Assembly (NCBI GenBank): GCA_958450365.1 | Contig: CAUEEP010000743.1 | Location: 6,857,501-6,921,500, forward strand | Source: Mesorhabditis belari | Lineage: Eukaryota > Nematoda > Chromadorea > Rhabditida > Rhabditidae | DNA: 64,000 bases | Direction of reading: 5' to 3' | In this document: positions 30,001 through 36,964 of the stretch, one piece after another | Layout of the letters: each line of letters begins with the position of its first letter | How positions within the stretch are numbered: position 1 is the stretch's first letter | The notes under the pieces: generated by a model | Databases searched by the model: none | Told to the model about the DNA's origin: nothing | What the model saw: only the letters and a program-made list of their open reading frames with translations | Made by a program: the position numbers and the translations under genes

Positions 30001-32315
30001 AAAATGAAATACCCCCAGCTTATGATGTGCTTTTTCGTGGTATTGCTACGGGAAAATGGGTTTGGGGTGAAAGAGGAGAGACCCCGCCCATCGCTTTCCC
30101 CCCTCCCCCTTCTGTCCCACACATCTCCAACAGATCCACTTCACCAGTTTGCTCCCCCTTTTTTTACACAGATCCTTTTCTACTAACCCCATCTTTTTTT
30201 TCTATTCCCTCGAAATCTCCTAACAAAGCCTTCGCCTAATTTTGGTGGTTTGGGATGGGCGCTTTCTCTTTGTTGATCCCCTTAACGAGCCATTGTCCCT
30301 TCTTCCCGAAAACCCTGCTTCAGCTTCCCCCTTCCCCCTTAAATCTCTTTGCTTTCATTTGTCCTAGAATTTTTCAACCGAATTTTCAATGATTAAAATT
30401 TTCTTGCTTTTCAATGATTACAGTTGATTTATTTCATGGTATTTTGTTCAATAGCATATAGAATCAAACTTCGATATAACAAACTTCGATACGACGATTT
30501 GGACACGATCCAGTATTAGATCAAAATAGGAACCGTCTTGGAACCGTATTGGAGCCGTATTAGATCAAAATAGCAACCGTATTGGAACCGTATTGGAATG
30601 CTTAGATGCTTATAATGCTTAGAATGCATAGAATCAAACTTCGATATAACAAACTTCGATGCAACGAATTTGAAATTCTAAAACGTGCCTGCCTAAAATT
30701 TCTGCGTAGTTGCCCCAGCCAAATGCAATCAATAGCCGTCCAGGGCAACTATGCAGAAAATTTGGGGCACGTTTTAGGTTCGTTATAACGAAGTTTTTGA
30801 TCCCGAGCGACTCGTTATATCGGAGTTCGACTGTAGTTGATGAAAGGGTTTATAGAATTTACGAAAGTTTCTTTCATTTTCTTTCTTATTTTTCAAATTT
30901 AATTTCTTAAATATTAAGTTGTCCCGAAATTCACCAATTAATCTATCATTTTCCTTAACCCATTCGAAACCGCAGCGTTTTTTCTTTTTTTTCGTCTACG
31001 GACCAAGCCCTTTTTTGACATTTTTGACTCCGAAGCAGTTTATTTATGGTTGGAAAGATGCAAGAGAGTCTCCTACACCATTTATTTTTGATGAAGAACG
31101 ATTTGGATTTGACTTCAGTACTTTTCAAAATCCTATATTATTCTTATTTTATCGACGACAAATTAATCAGCATGTTAGTAGGCGAATCTAATAAACATGG
31201 AAAAAGGAAAAAAAACTGGCAGGATTTCGATGCAAGCTCTTCCTGGCTCTGTATCGTGATTACTGGAGTAGCAGGCCTGGATTAGGAGGATTTTCCCACA
31301 TGTCCCACATTATGTCAAGAGCAAAATTTGAATCTATTCTTCGAAACCTGCGTTTTTGTGATAATGAACTGAATCCTGCGGGAGATCGGCTTTATAAGAT
31401 TAGAGCTATTATGGAACATTTCAATGCAAAACCAGAGACTGCATTGATTCCGGGTAAATATAAAACATCTTCTTTGCCCACGTAATTTGTAGATCTGCTA
31501 CAATTGGAATATACATGCAATGCTGAAAAACAGCAAAAAAAAACCAATTAATTGAATGAAAATAGCTCAATTAGCGCTGCAGCGGTCCGTTCCTGAGTTT
31601 TTGCTGCAGCGATTATTCACTGCAGAAGTTTCGAATGGGTTAAATAAAAAAATATTTCTTTTTCAATTTTCATCTTTTTAAAATCGAAAGTAGGAAAAGA
31701 AACGAAAAGACTTTCTGGACAGCCTAATAAATCTTTAGTTCAGCTCTGACTTATTAAAGAAATTCAGTTTATACTTTATAAATTCGTCTTGTCAATCTAC
31801 TTCTTCATCAGTCAATGAAAAATTTCTTTCCTTGGTTTATGAATAATTGTTTTTTATTGTTTGTACAAGTTCAAGTCAAACAGTCAAACGGCCAAAAGTC
31901 AAACGGCCAAACAGTCAAACGGCCAAACAGTCAAACGGCCAAAAAGTCAAACGGCCAAAAGTCAAACGGCCAAACAGTCAAACGGCCAAACAGTCAAACG
32001 GCCAAACAGTCAAACGGCCAAACAGTCAAACGGCCAAACAGTCAAACGGCCAAACAGTCAAACCGTCAACTTTTCAACTTATCAATATTTTAGGTTTTCT
32101 TATTTAATGATTCAAAGTTTAAAAATCAATAAACAAAGCAACTGTTTATTGACTGATTGACTTATTAAAGAGAATTGATTGATTGTTGATTCTTTGATTG
32201 TTGTTTTTAAGAATATCTCTATATTTTACTTTCGATTTTGGTTTTAGATAATTTCTTGATGAATTTTCATAGGTTGATTATGTAACTTACAAGTGGCAGC
32301 TCGAGTTGTAGCCAT
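33..32315 (-). CDS. unc-79: UNC-79, NALCN/NCA channel accessory protein (3' end outside window)
   Basis: Known role of the family: UNC-79 works with UNC-80 and NLF-1 to stabilise and localise the NALCN/NCA-1/NCA-2 sodium leak channel in neurons. Seen here: 54 coding exons on the minus strand (tabulated in separate entries) join in consistent phase to about 2,109 codons, with the C-terminus beyond the left edge. Landmarks shared with animal UNC79, as I remember that protein: N-terminal SAKIRTLSEFQ; VNLLDVFPLITSGQQ; LLFHYWP; a Cys-rich stretch in exons 9-13 with paired cysteines that could bind metal; RFGVWLMAAL; FMLNSLKYLCLHCEA; DFFIQRFETL; ESFDEETLSLSL; VRVLSWLLLGAL; HAFHLCQLWTVYCE; LDFWARVTPAILQLL. 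The start ATG (32313-32315) gives MATTRAATFSAKIRTL, which aligns with the family N-terminus. Introns total about 26 kb, and the largest (14953-18995) is 4 kb. Exons 30 and 32 and the linker exons 37-38 are the least certain. No frame break was found. Identity is very likely; individual boundaries need cDNA. Confidence 0.95.
265..1224. mobile_element. hAT-type foldback MITE, copy 1 (in unc-79 intron)
   Basis: Terminal inverted repeats start GGGAGTGGGACAAATGCGAC and the element is flanked by a perfect 8-bp direct repeat GTAGTTGT (257-264 and 1225-1232), the size made by hAT transposases. Inner arms of about 250 bp are also inverted repeats. The centre (about 700-870) is a tandem array of AAGGAGCTTTAA-type units. 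No transposase is encoded. It occupies most of the intron between exons 52 and 53. Confidence 0.85.
2878..3396. mobile_element. TA-flanked MITE with mariner-like ends
   Basis: Inverted ends TTGGGTTGGGGAGAATGAGT and its complement are flanked by TA on both sides, as for Tc1/mariner insertions. The interior has no recognisable coding sequence. It lies in the unc-79 intron 1556-4396. Confidence 0.75.
3676..4186 (+). mobile_element. internally deleted mariner inserted into an older MITE
   Basis: The ends TTGGGTTGATGCATAATTAT and complement, TA-flanked, bracket about 511 bp. The left part encodes a mariner-like N-terminal helix-turn-helix piece (LRHIMLYHFEKGWSAAESFR), the right part the C-terminal end (DRLPSKWQSVIDVGGEY). 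The catalytic middle is missing. Flanking sequence at about 3475-3672 and 4190-4330 matches the two halves of another family also seen at 37290-37805 and from 63594, so this is a nested insertion. Confidence 0.8.
4660..4960. repeat. 17-bp satellite in unc-79 intron
   Basis: Units of about 17 bp (GTAATCTGTAAGCTATC) repeat with small variants (GTAACC, GTAGCC). The array lies between unc-79 exons 50 and 51. Confidence 0.8.
5757..6250. repeat. short repeats and an inverted CAAAACC/GGTTTTG stretch
   Basis: AAAGTTC-type 7-mers at about 5757-5812 and 6190-6245 flank a foldback whose arms are ACCAAAAC-type (about 5820-5885) and GTTTTGGT-type (about 6110-6180) short repeats. The whole lies in the intron between unc-79 exons 46 and 47 and looks like a small satellite-capped MITE. 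Confidence 0.6.
6575..6741. repeat. 12-bp satellite in unc-79 intron
   Basis: Tandem units of the type CTTTCATCAATTC fill most of the intron between exons 45 and 46 and stop within a few bases of the splice sites. Confidence 0.75.
8565..9504. mobile_element. foldback element with an 11-bp satellite core
   Basis: Arms beginning GCGTCTCATATTTCGAGACA are inverted at the two ends (left about 8565-8720, right about 9360-9504). The middle (about 8853-9365) is roughly 45 copies of TTAATCTCTAC/TTAATCTCTAT units, with a degenerate run of TTTTTAATCTC at the right. It lies between unc-79 exons 38 and 39. No coding sequence. Confidence 0.8.
9880..10297. mobile_element. MITE family 'TACCGTAAATAC', copy 1
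   Basis: Perfectly inverted ends TACCGTAAATACTGTAATAG ... CTATTACAGTATTTACGGTA. The inside holds two head-to-tail blocks, each with a palindrome around AGCCCTGAATTTCAGCT. It lies in the intron between unc-79 exons 37 and 38. Confidence 0.8.
10721..11050. mobile_element. MITE family 'TACCGTAAATAC', copy 2 (diverged)
   Basis: Starts TACCGTAAATACCCTAATCA and ends GGATTTACGGTA. The interior has a triplicated AGCGGAGAACGGGACGTTCA-type block (about 10900-10990). Same intron as copies 1 and 3. Confidence 0.7.
11345..11714. mobile_element. MITE family 'TACCGTAAATAC', copy 3
   Basis: Same inverted ends as copy 1 and the same palindromic interior blocks, arranged as two opposed arms. Three copies within 2 kb of one intron suggest local clustering. 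Confidence 0.8.
12587..13340 (+). mobile_element. decayed mariner in unc-79 intron
   Basis: Ends TTGGATTGGTGAATTGAAAA and complement of TTGGGTTGGTGAATTGAAAA, with TA on both sides. Coding remnants on the plus strand include HVAKLTRS, the DDD-type motif APFDYYLF as nucleotide remnants, and a terminal block encoding SKPKSYYERGIHK. A second foldback about 280 bp long (12640-12905) sits inside. Same family as 56221-57112. Confidence 0.8.
14160..14420. repeat. about 30-bp satellite in unc-79 intron
   Basis: Units of about 30 bp built on AAGCTCTTGTAGCCGCTTTC and a GCGGGTTTTAACTTTAGA variant. It lies between unc-79 exons 31 and 32. Confidence 0.75.
15073..16025. mobile_element. hAT-type foldback MITE, copy 2
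   Basis: Same inverted ends as the copy at 265-1224, flanked by near-identical 8-mers GTATTTTG (15065-15072) and GTATTTCG (16026-16033). The core (about 15405-15585) is the same 12-bp CTTTAAAGCTCC-type satellite on the opposite strand. It lies in the 4 kb unc-79 intron 14953-18995. Confidence 0.85.
16598..17592 (+). mobile_element. mariner remnant with internal satellite
   Basis: Ends GAGTGGTGCAAAAGAAA and complement of GGGTGGTGCAAAAGAAA, TA-flanked. On the plus strand 17089-17411 encodes a mariner transposase segment (LRDVIQADPCQSARDLGK, HCDHVTIERHLHAIGK, RWVPHQLSDAN, IVASDEKWIAYDN, which includes the first catalytic Asp region). About 140 bp of it (17093-17233) is repeated at 17407-17547. 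Six 28-bp units with GGTCGAGCTAGGAACAGCAT occupy 16778-16955. It is not functional. Confidence 0.8.
17605..17760. repeat. 36-bp satellite in unc-79 intron
   Basis: Three to four units containing TATTATTCTTATCTATCTTT followed by AGAAAAGAAAAG. It begins just right of the mariner remnant. Confidence 0.7.
18125..18320. repeat. short CAGATTTCAAA/CAGAATTGCAAA repeats
   Basis: Interspersed 12-mers CAGATTTCAAAC and CAGAATTGCAAA over about 200 bp of the 4 kb unc-79 intron. The adjacent stretch 18342-18560 has GC-richer sequence open in several frames, but I could not place it in the gene. Confidence 0.65.
18731..18802 (-). pseudogene. tRNA-like relic
   Basis: On the minus strand, box A-like TAGCTCAGTGGTAGAGCG and box B-like GGGTTCGAATCCC are spaced as in a tRNA. 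The anticodon loop would read CCAGTAA (AGT, Thr), but position 33 is C, the anticodon stem has a mismatch, and the T-stem and acceptor stem pair poorly. I read it as a decayed tRNA or tRNA-derived short element in unc-79 intron 30. Confidence 0.5.
19715..19970. repeat. 18-22-bp satellite in unc-79 intron
   Basis: Units AGAGAGCTAGAGTTTCTCT with variants AGAGAACTAGAGTT. Each unit contains the palindrome TCTCTAGAGA. It lies in intron 28 of unc-79. Confidence 0.75.
20690..20795. repeat. AGTAAAGT-type repeat next to unc-79 exon 26
   Basis: About 100 bp of AGTAAAGTAA units end within a few bases of the donor of exon 26 (20796). Confidence 0.7.
20945..21311. mobile_element. MITE family 'TACCGTAAATAC', copy 4 (left end lost)
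   Basis: The interior matches copy 1 (GCAAAAGTTTTTTAGTATTT, AGCCCTGAATTTCAGC blocks) and the right end is GGGTACTATTACAGTATCTACG, but the outer left end is missing. It lies between unc-79 exons 25 and 26. Confidence 0.7.
22355..22620. repeat. CTCTAGAACTCTAGA satellite
   Basis: Alternating 8- and 15-bp units of ACTCTAGA, each holding the palindrome TCTAGA. It lies in the intron between unc-79 exons 19 and 20. Confidence 0.8.
24745..25022. repeat. 10-bp A/T-phased satellite
   Basis: Units TATTTAAAAT and TATTTAAAAC of 10 bp repeat about 25 times in the intron between unc-79 exons 14 and 15, so A- and T-runs recur once per helical turn. Confidence 0.8.
27645..27780. repeat. 15-bp satellite in unc-79 intron
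   Basis: Nine units of AGCTATCAACAGCAA type lie directly downstream of exon 5. Confidence 0.8.
30955..31643 (+). mobile_element. internally deleted piggyBac-like element
   Basis: The element is bounded by TTAA on both sides (30955-30958 and 31640-31643), the piggyBac target, with inverted ends CCCATTCGAAAC ... GTTTCGAATGGG. Inside, plus-strand fragments resemble piggyBac transposase: MSRAKFESILRNLRFCDNE and GDRLYKIRAIMEHFN. The rest of the enzyme is missing or frameshifted. It lies in unc-79 intron 1. Confidence 0.8.
31875..32075. repeat. 16-bp satellite in unc-79 intron 1
   Basis: Twelve or so units of CAAACGGCCAAACAGT, ending about 215 bases from exon 1. Open frames across it are a by-product of the repeat. 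Confidence 0.8.
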
Positions 32316-32341
32316 TTTTGATGATTTGAATCAATTCAGCA

Positions 32342-32375
32342 TCAGTTTCCTTTTCTTCTCACCATCTCGAGTTCT
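32342..32375 (-). promoter_or_regulatory. unc-79: unc-79 5' leader: probable trans-splice acceptor and short uORF
   Basis: Reading on the minus strand, a TTTTTCAG acceptor ends at 32374, about 60 bases upstream of the unc-79 start and with no coding exon before it, as expected for spliced-leader addition. The first ATG after it (32363-32365) opens a seven-codon frame, MVRRKGN, ending in TGA at 32342-32344, before the main ATG at 32315. If the leader is added here, translation must pass or reinitiate after this upstream frame. The acceptor is an inference from the motif alone. Confidence 0.5.
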
Positions 32376-32743
32376 GAAAAAGTTCATTTTAACATGTTTC
32401 TTAAAAGATATTCAATTGAATAAGTAAAAAATTAAGATAAATGAGAAATAGCCAAGAGCAGTATTGGTTTAATTTTGAAAAAGCTTTAATCACTCATTGA
32501 ATTATATTTTGAAATGAAATTTGAATAATATTCGAATAATTCGAATAATTTGAAGTAAATATGGAGATCAACTTGATAAAATATTGGTTAAAACTGAGAA
32601 TTTGAAAGATGAAAGACGAAAAATGCTTACTTTTGAAACTATTTTTGTTCTTTTTCTTTTTACAATTTTAATTACCCAACAAGCTATTAGCTTTGAATTT
32701 GATTGATTCAAAATCTAAAAGCAATCCAATATTCTCAGACAAG

Positions 32744-32982
32744 CGGGGGTGGGACAAATGCGACCTTTTTTCCACCTGGGCATTTGCGCACCTTTTAGGT
32801 TTTTTGCCTTTGGCCCAAAATTTACGTGTCAGCGAGATCTGATTTGTCGAAATTCGGAATCTACGCATACGACCCCTGACATGGAAATAGTTCGAAGCTC
32901 TACGGCCTTGCCTAAGGCCTTTTCCAAAAAAAGGTGCGCAAATCCAGGTGCGCAAAAGAAAGATCGCATTTGTCCCACCCCC
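32744..32982. mobile_element. hAT-type MITE, copy 3 (upstream of unc-79)
   Basis: Short copy of the family at 265-1224 (ends with GGGTGGGACAAATGCGACC) flanked by a perfect 8-bp duplication CAGACAAG (32736-32743 and 32983-32990). It lies about 370 bp upstream of the unc-79 leader, so it is within promoter distance. Confidence 0.85.
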
Positions 32983-32990
32983 CAGACAAG

Positions 32991-33390
32991 CATTCTTTCA
33001 TTTTAATCCAGCAGGAGTAATTTATACTGCATTTAATTATAACAATCTTAAACAGAAATATCCTGAACTGATTTCTATTGACATGATCTCTTCTCTTCTC
33101 TTCGATACAGATTCCAGAAACAAACTTTTAACACAAGTTCGGCTTAGATCAGTTCTTTGCTTTCTTATTTCTTTTGGTTTATTAGTTTAATGCTATTTTT
33201 TTTGCCATTTTAAGTGCTTATTTCACAATTTTCACCATATTTTTTGCCAAATTCCCCGATTCTCAATAAAACAAATTATTTTGCTTTAACAGGATGTAGA
33301 ATTTATAAAAAATACAGCCAAATTGAAGGCAAGAGCTGTTCCCAAAAATTTGGGCATAGTGACGCCAAAAAAAAGACAAGCCGGCTCAGA
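32991..33390. other. intergenic sequence upstream of unc-79, no gene seen
   Basis: AT-rich sequence between the hAT-type MITE and the Tc3-like element. It should contain the remaining unc-79 promoter region, but no recognisable element stands out. Confidence 0.4.
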
Positions 33391-34914
33391 AGTTTCATCG
33401 ATTTTCTTTGATAAAGTTCATGACGCTCTTTAAGCTTTTAATGATTTTAGTTAAACAAAAATATGTACAATTTATTTACACAAACGTTGCCGCTATAAAA
33501 CAATTCGAGAAAAAAAAATATAATTGTTAAAACACCCCCGACAATCGTGGTGCAAAAGTCTCTTTTTGCACAAGACGAAATTAAGCTATAATCAATATTT
33601 TGTCGGCCCTCCTTTTGCCAAAAGTACTTCTTTAACACGAGTAGGCATTGATGCAATTAATTCATCAAGAATTCCAGGTCCAATCGTCCTCCAAATTTTT
33701 CTGATGTAAAACCATAGCTCGACTTTGGAATTGAATAGTTTTTCTCGCAATTTCGATTTCAAATAGACCCATAAATTCTCGATAACATTTAAATCCGGTG
33801 AAAATGGTGAAGCTTTGATCAAAGAAATGTGATTGATCCAAAACCATCCCGGTAAATGTGCTTTTCCTTCATTCGATAGAGTCACAACGCGGCCCATCAA
33901 AAGTTTACTTTTGTGTACTGGCGAATTATCTTGATAAAGAAATCATCCTGGATTCATCGAAGCAGTCACAAATGGAAGTAGAAATCTGTCCAATATCTCA
34001 ATATATTGGCGAGAATCCATTGTTGACTTGACGAGGACAAGCGGACCCGTTGAACTTTTACACATCGCACCTAAAGAAATCACGTTGGGAAAGCATAAAA
34101 AGAAAATTGTCCTCGCCGAAACATATAACTGATCCTCCGCCTGTTTTCACCATAGATTGCAAGTACCTGAGTTGATATCACTTTTCGTTTGGACGTCAGA
34201 TCAGATGATTTCGATTGGAAGGAAAAATATCGACTTTTGTTTCATCAACGAAAATCACTCGGGTCCAATCATCGACTGTCCAACTTGAATACGTTCGAGC
34301 AAATTGGAGACGGTGCCTCCTGTGTTTGGCTGTCATCATAGGCTTGAGAGCAGGTCTTCTAGTATACAATGCTGCTTGAACCAAGCGTCGATGCAAGGTT
34401 CAGCGGGAAATATTCTTGTTTGAAGTTTGCTTGAAAAGGCTCCTCCTTGAAAGCTCTCGTAAGGCATCGGTCTTCATTATTTGTTGTAATCCTTGGTCGT
34501 CCCTTTTTCCTACATCTGTGCACATTTCCAGACGCATTCATTTTTGCCGTAACAAGAGAAACTGTTTTGGGCGTACATTCTAAGAGGCGAGCAACGTCTT
34601 GTCGTGGCATTCCTTCCTTGCTTCGACGATCCTTTCTTTATCCGGAGTTGACAAATACGCTCCTGGCATCTAAAAAATAAAATAGTACCAGTAAATATGA
34701 AGCGAACGAAAATAATAAAAATTTTTGCAAGTGTTAAAAGACTTTTGCACCACGATTTTTAGGGATGTTTTGATAATTATATTTTTTTTCTCGATGAATA
34801 AGTGTTGCATAGCGACAACGTTTGTGTAAATAAATTGTACATATATTTGTGTAACTAAAACTATTAATAGCTTAAAGAGCGCCATGAACTTTATTAAAGA
34901 AAATCGATGAAACT
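33391..34914 (-). mobile_element. decayed Tc3/Tc1-like transposon with long inverted ends
   Basis: Imperfect inverted repeats of about 180 bp (outermost AGTTTCATCGATTTTCTTT) bound the element. On the minus strand, transposase pieces run from about 34673 to 33592 in several frames: DNA-binding part (MPRQDVARLLECTPKTVSLV), first Asp region (VIFVDETKVDIF), second Asp region (YQDNSPVHKSKL) and the final Glu region (SPDLNVIENLWVYLK). The DD..E triad is therefore visible but broken by frameshifts, so the copy is dead. A fragment of one end recurs at about 35160-35200. Confidence 0.85.
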
Positions 34915-36964
34915 TTAAAAAAAATTGAGTGTGAAAAGACTTTTGTACATGACTGTACATGACGAGCAGTGTGATAAGCAATACGCAAGCCTTTTGCTTT
35001 TCCTCTTGAGCACTTAAGCTAATTTTCTTCAGCAATAAGGCTAGCAAACTAGATTTAATCTCTATAACTAGATCACTATAACAGTTGAGTTTATTGGTTC
35101 TTGATTTAAGGTTTGTTGTTTGATTTCAAGTTTGTTGGTTCTTGATTTAATTTAAAGTTCAGAGCGCCATGAACTTTATTAAAGAAAATCGATGAAAATT
35201 TTTAGAAAATTGAATGTGGAAAGACTGTAAATGGTCCAGAAAAAAAGATATTCAGCTGTGAATTTGTACCCGGGGGTTTTCGGGGTCAGCGAATCGATTG
35301 GAGCTATTCATTTTATTGAGTCTACGAATTAGAACTCTGGGGTTTAATTGTTGTTAAACTAAGATACTAAGCTAAGATACTCAAGGTTGTAAGTGATCTG
35401 AAAAGCTGATTTCATCTTTTAATACCTGATAAATGGTTCTTATGGGTTGTATCCCAGCGGTAATTATTTGTGGACAATGACAATGCTAAAGATCAGCAAA
35501 AATTTAGAGATTTTGCTTAGAGATTCAATAAACGAACCCCGCCAATCGTTTCCCCGACTCCGAAAATCCCTGGGTACAAATCTCATCTGGTTTTGGTTTC
35601 ATATCTCATCTGAGCAGAATCGAACAAAAAAAAGTTCTTTTGTAAAGAGAGCGCGAGATGTTCTGGGATAAAATTTTGCCATAATTTTGTTTGTATTTTT
35701 CCTACAAATACAAAGATCACTCAAAACAAAACAAGCTTCAATACTGAAGATTGAAACAACCTGCATTTCATCAATAAAGCGGATTTCATCTCATAATACT
35801 CGATAAATTATTGATAAATCGATTTACGTTAATCATTTTTGCATCAATAGATTCTATAACTACACCTATCTGCTGATAATTTGATTTTAGTGAGAATCCT
35901 GATCCTGATTCGGACTCCTCCTTTAAATACTAATAGCAAAGAATAATAGCAAAGAATTAAAGGTTAACGCAATTTTGAATAAATCCAAATGAATCGAATC
36001 ATTTAAATTTTAACTAGATTATAAAGAAAACTCTAATAAACTAAAAGCTATTTCTTTCAAAAAAACAAATAAAATACATTTTCTAAAGCTTCTAAAGTTT
36101 TTCTAAAGCTTCTAAAGCTTTTCTAAAGCCTAAGTGTGTGTGAACTTGGAGATTCTACTATTTTCTCGTAACCAGAAAGTAAGCAAGTGTTTGAAATAAA
36201 AACAAATTGAAATAAAAAGCTCGAGGAAATGCGTCGATATGGCTGTGATGTGTATTGGCATTCTTTCGGGGGGAAAAGAAGAGGTGAAGGGAAATGGGGA
36301 TGAAGGGAAAAGGAGTAAAAAAGTAGAGGAGGAAGGGGAAGAGATGGGAAGAAAGGGAAAGAAGAGGCAATCCTTCTGGAAATGGGGGAATAGCTTGAGG
36401 AGGAGAGAAGCGGGAGGAGAAGCTGGAGGAGAAGAAAAGGGGCCAAAAACGGGGAGAAAGATGGAAAGGGAGGTCCCCGAGGGCAGTCTGAGAGCCCTTC
36501 TCCCCTCCCATCCTTTTCACACTCGTTTCCCCTTTTCCTTTTTTACTGAAACTTCTAATCTTCACACATTCACCATTTTCTAAGCTTTAAAGTCTTTTTT
36601 CTTGACTTGGCTGCCGTTTCGAACGACTTAGGCTTAAAGTTATGAGAATGTATTAATGTACTGGAAAGTATTGACTTAACCCTTGCTTTCTTTTTATGTC
36701 TTTTCTTTTTCTCTATGGATTTCTACATTTCTTTCTTTCTTCTTTCTTACTTACTTTCTTTCTTTCTTTCTTACTTTCTTTCTTATTTTATAGATTGATC
36801 ACTCTTTGTATGTTTTGGAAATCAATTTGTACCCTAAATTTTGTTTTTTTTTGTTTTCTTGGTGTGAATAAATCGTAAAATTTTGCTTCTTTCAAAAAGC
36901 ACAAAATTAGAAAAGCATAAAAGTGAGTAGATAATAGAAAAAGGCTCTCAAAAGAAACAATGTT
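34915..36964. other. gene-poor stretch between the Tc3-like element and the annexin gene
   Basis: No coding exon could be supported. It holds a Tc3-end fragment (35160-35200), a block (about 35770-35900) that resembles sequence flanking 46.78 and 48.08-48.19 kb, a purine-rich tract (36266-36475) and CTTT repeats (36725-36785). Confidence 0.5.
36266..36475. repeat. about 210-bp purine-rich tract
   Basis: The plus strand is nearly all G and A for about 200 bases (GGGGAAAAGAAGAGGTGAAG and similar), without a fixed unit. Such polypurine/polypyrimidine tracts can form triplex DNA. The minus-strand reading gives only a Pro/Ser/Phe-rich low-complexity frame. Confidence 0.7.

Larger units (their letters stand above)
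25081..32315 (-). other. unc-79: unc-79 exons 1-14 (coordinate table)
   Basis: Coding segments in transcript order, high to low coordinate: 32291-32315, 29478-29595, 28464-28561, 28345-28407, 27817-27944, 27317-27431, 27192-27271, 26951-27056, 26844-26895, 26690-26764, 26272-26365, 25776-25868, 25547-25694, 25081-25155. Every junction keeps the reading frame and has GT donor and AG acceptor. Intron 1 (29596-32290) holds a piggyBac remnant and a 16-bp satellite. Intron 2 (28562-29477) is about 0.9 kb with no recognised element. Intron 4 (27945-28344) contains a copy of the end of exon 4. Exons 9-13 encode the cysteine-rich part of the protein. Confidence 0.9.

Noticed and set aside
31815..32160. 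Open frames rich in Asn, Gly, Gln, Thr and Lys on the plus strand
   Set aside because: They arise from the 16-bp CAAACGGCCAAACAGT satellite inside unc-79 intron 1 and read in three frames.
36123..36583. Open frames of 107-135 codons on both strands
   Set aside because: They are low-complexity translations of the purine-rich tract (Glu/Gly/Lys on plus; Pro/Ser/Phe on minus), without domains.
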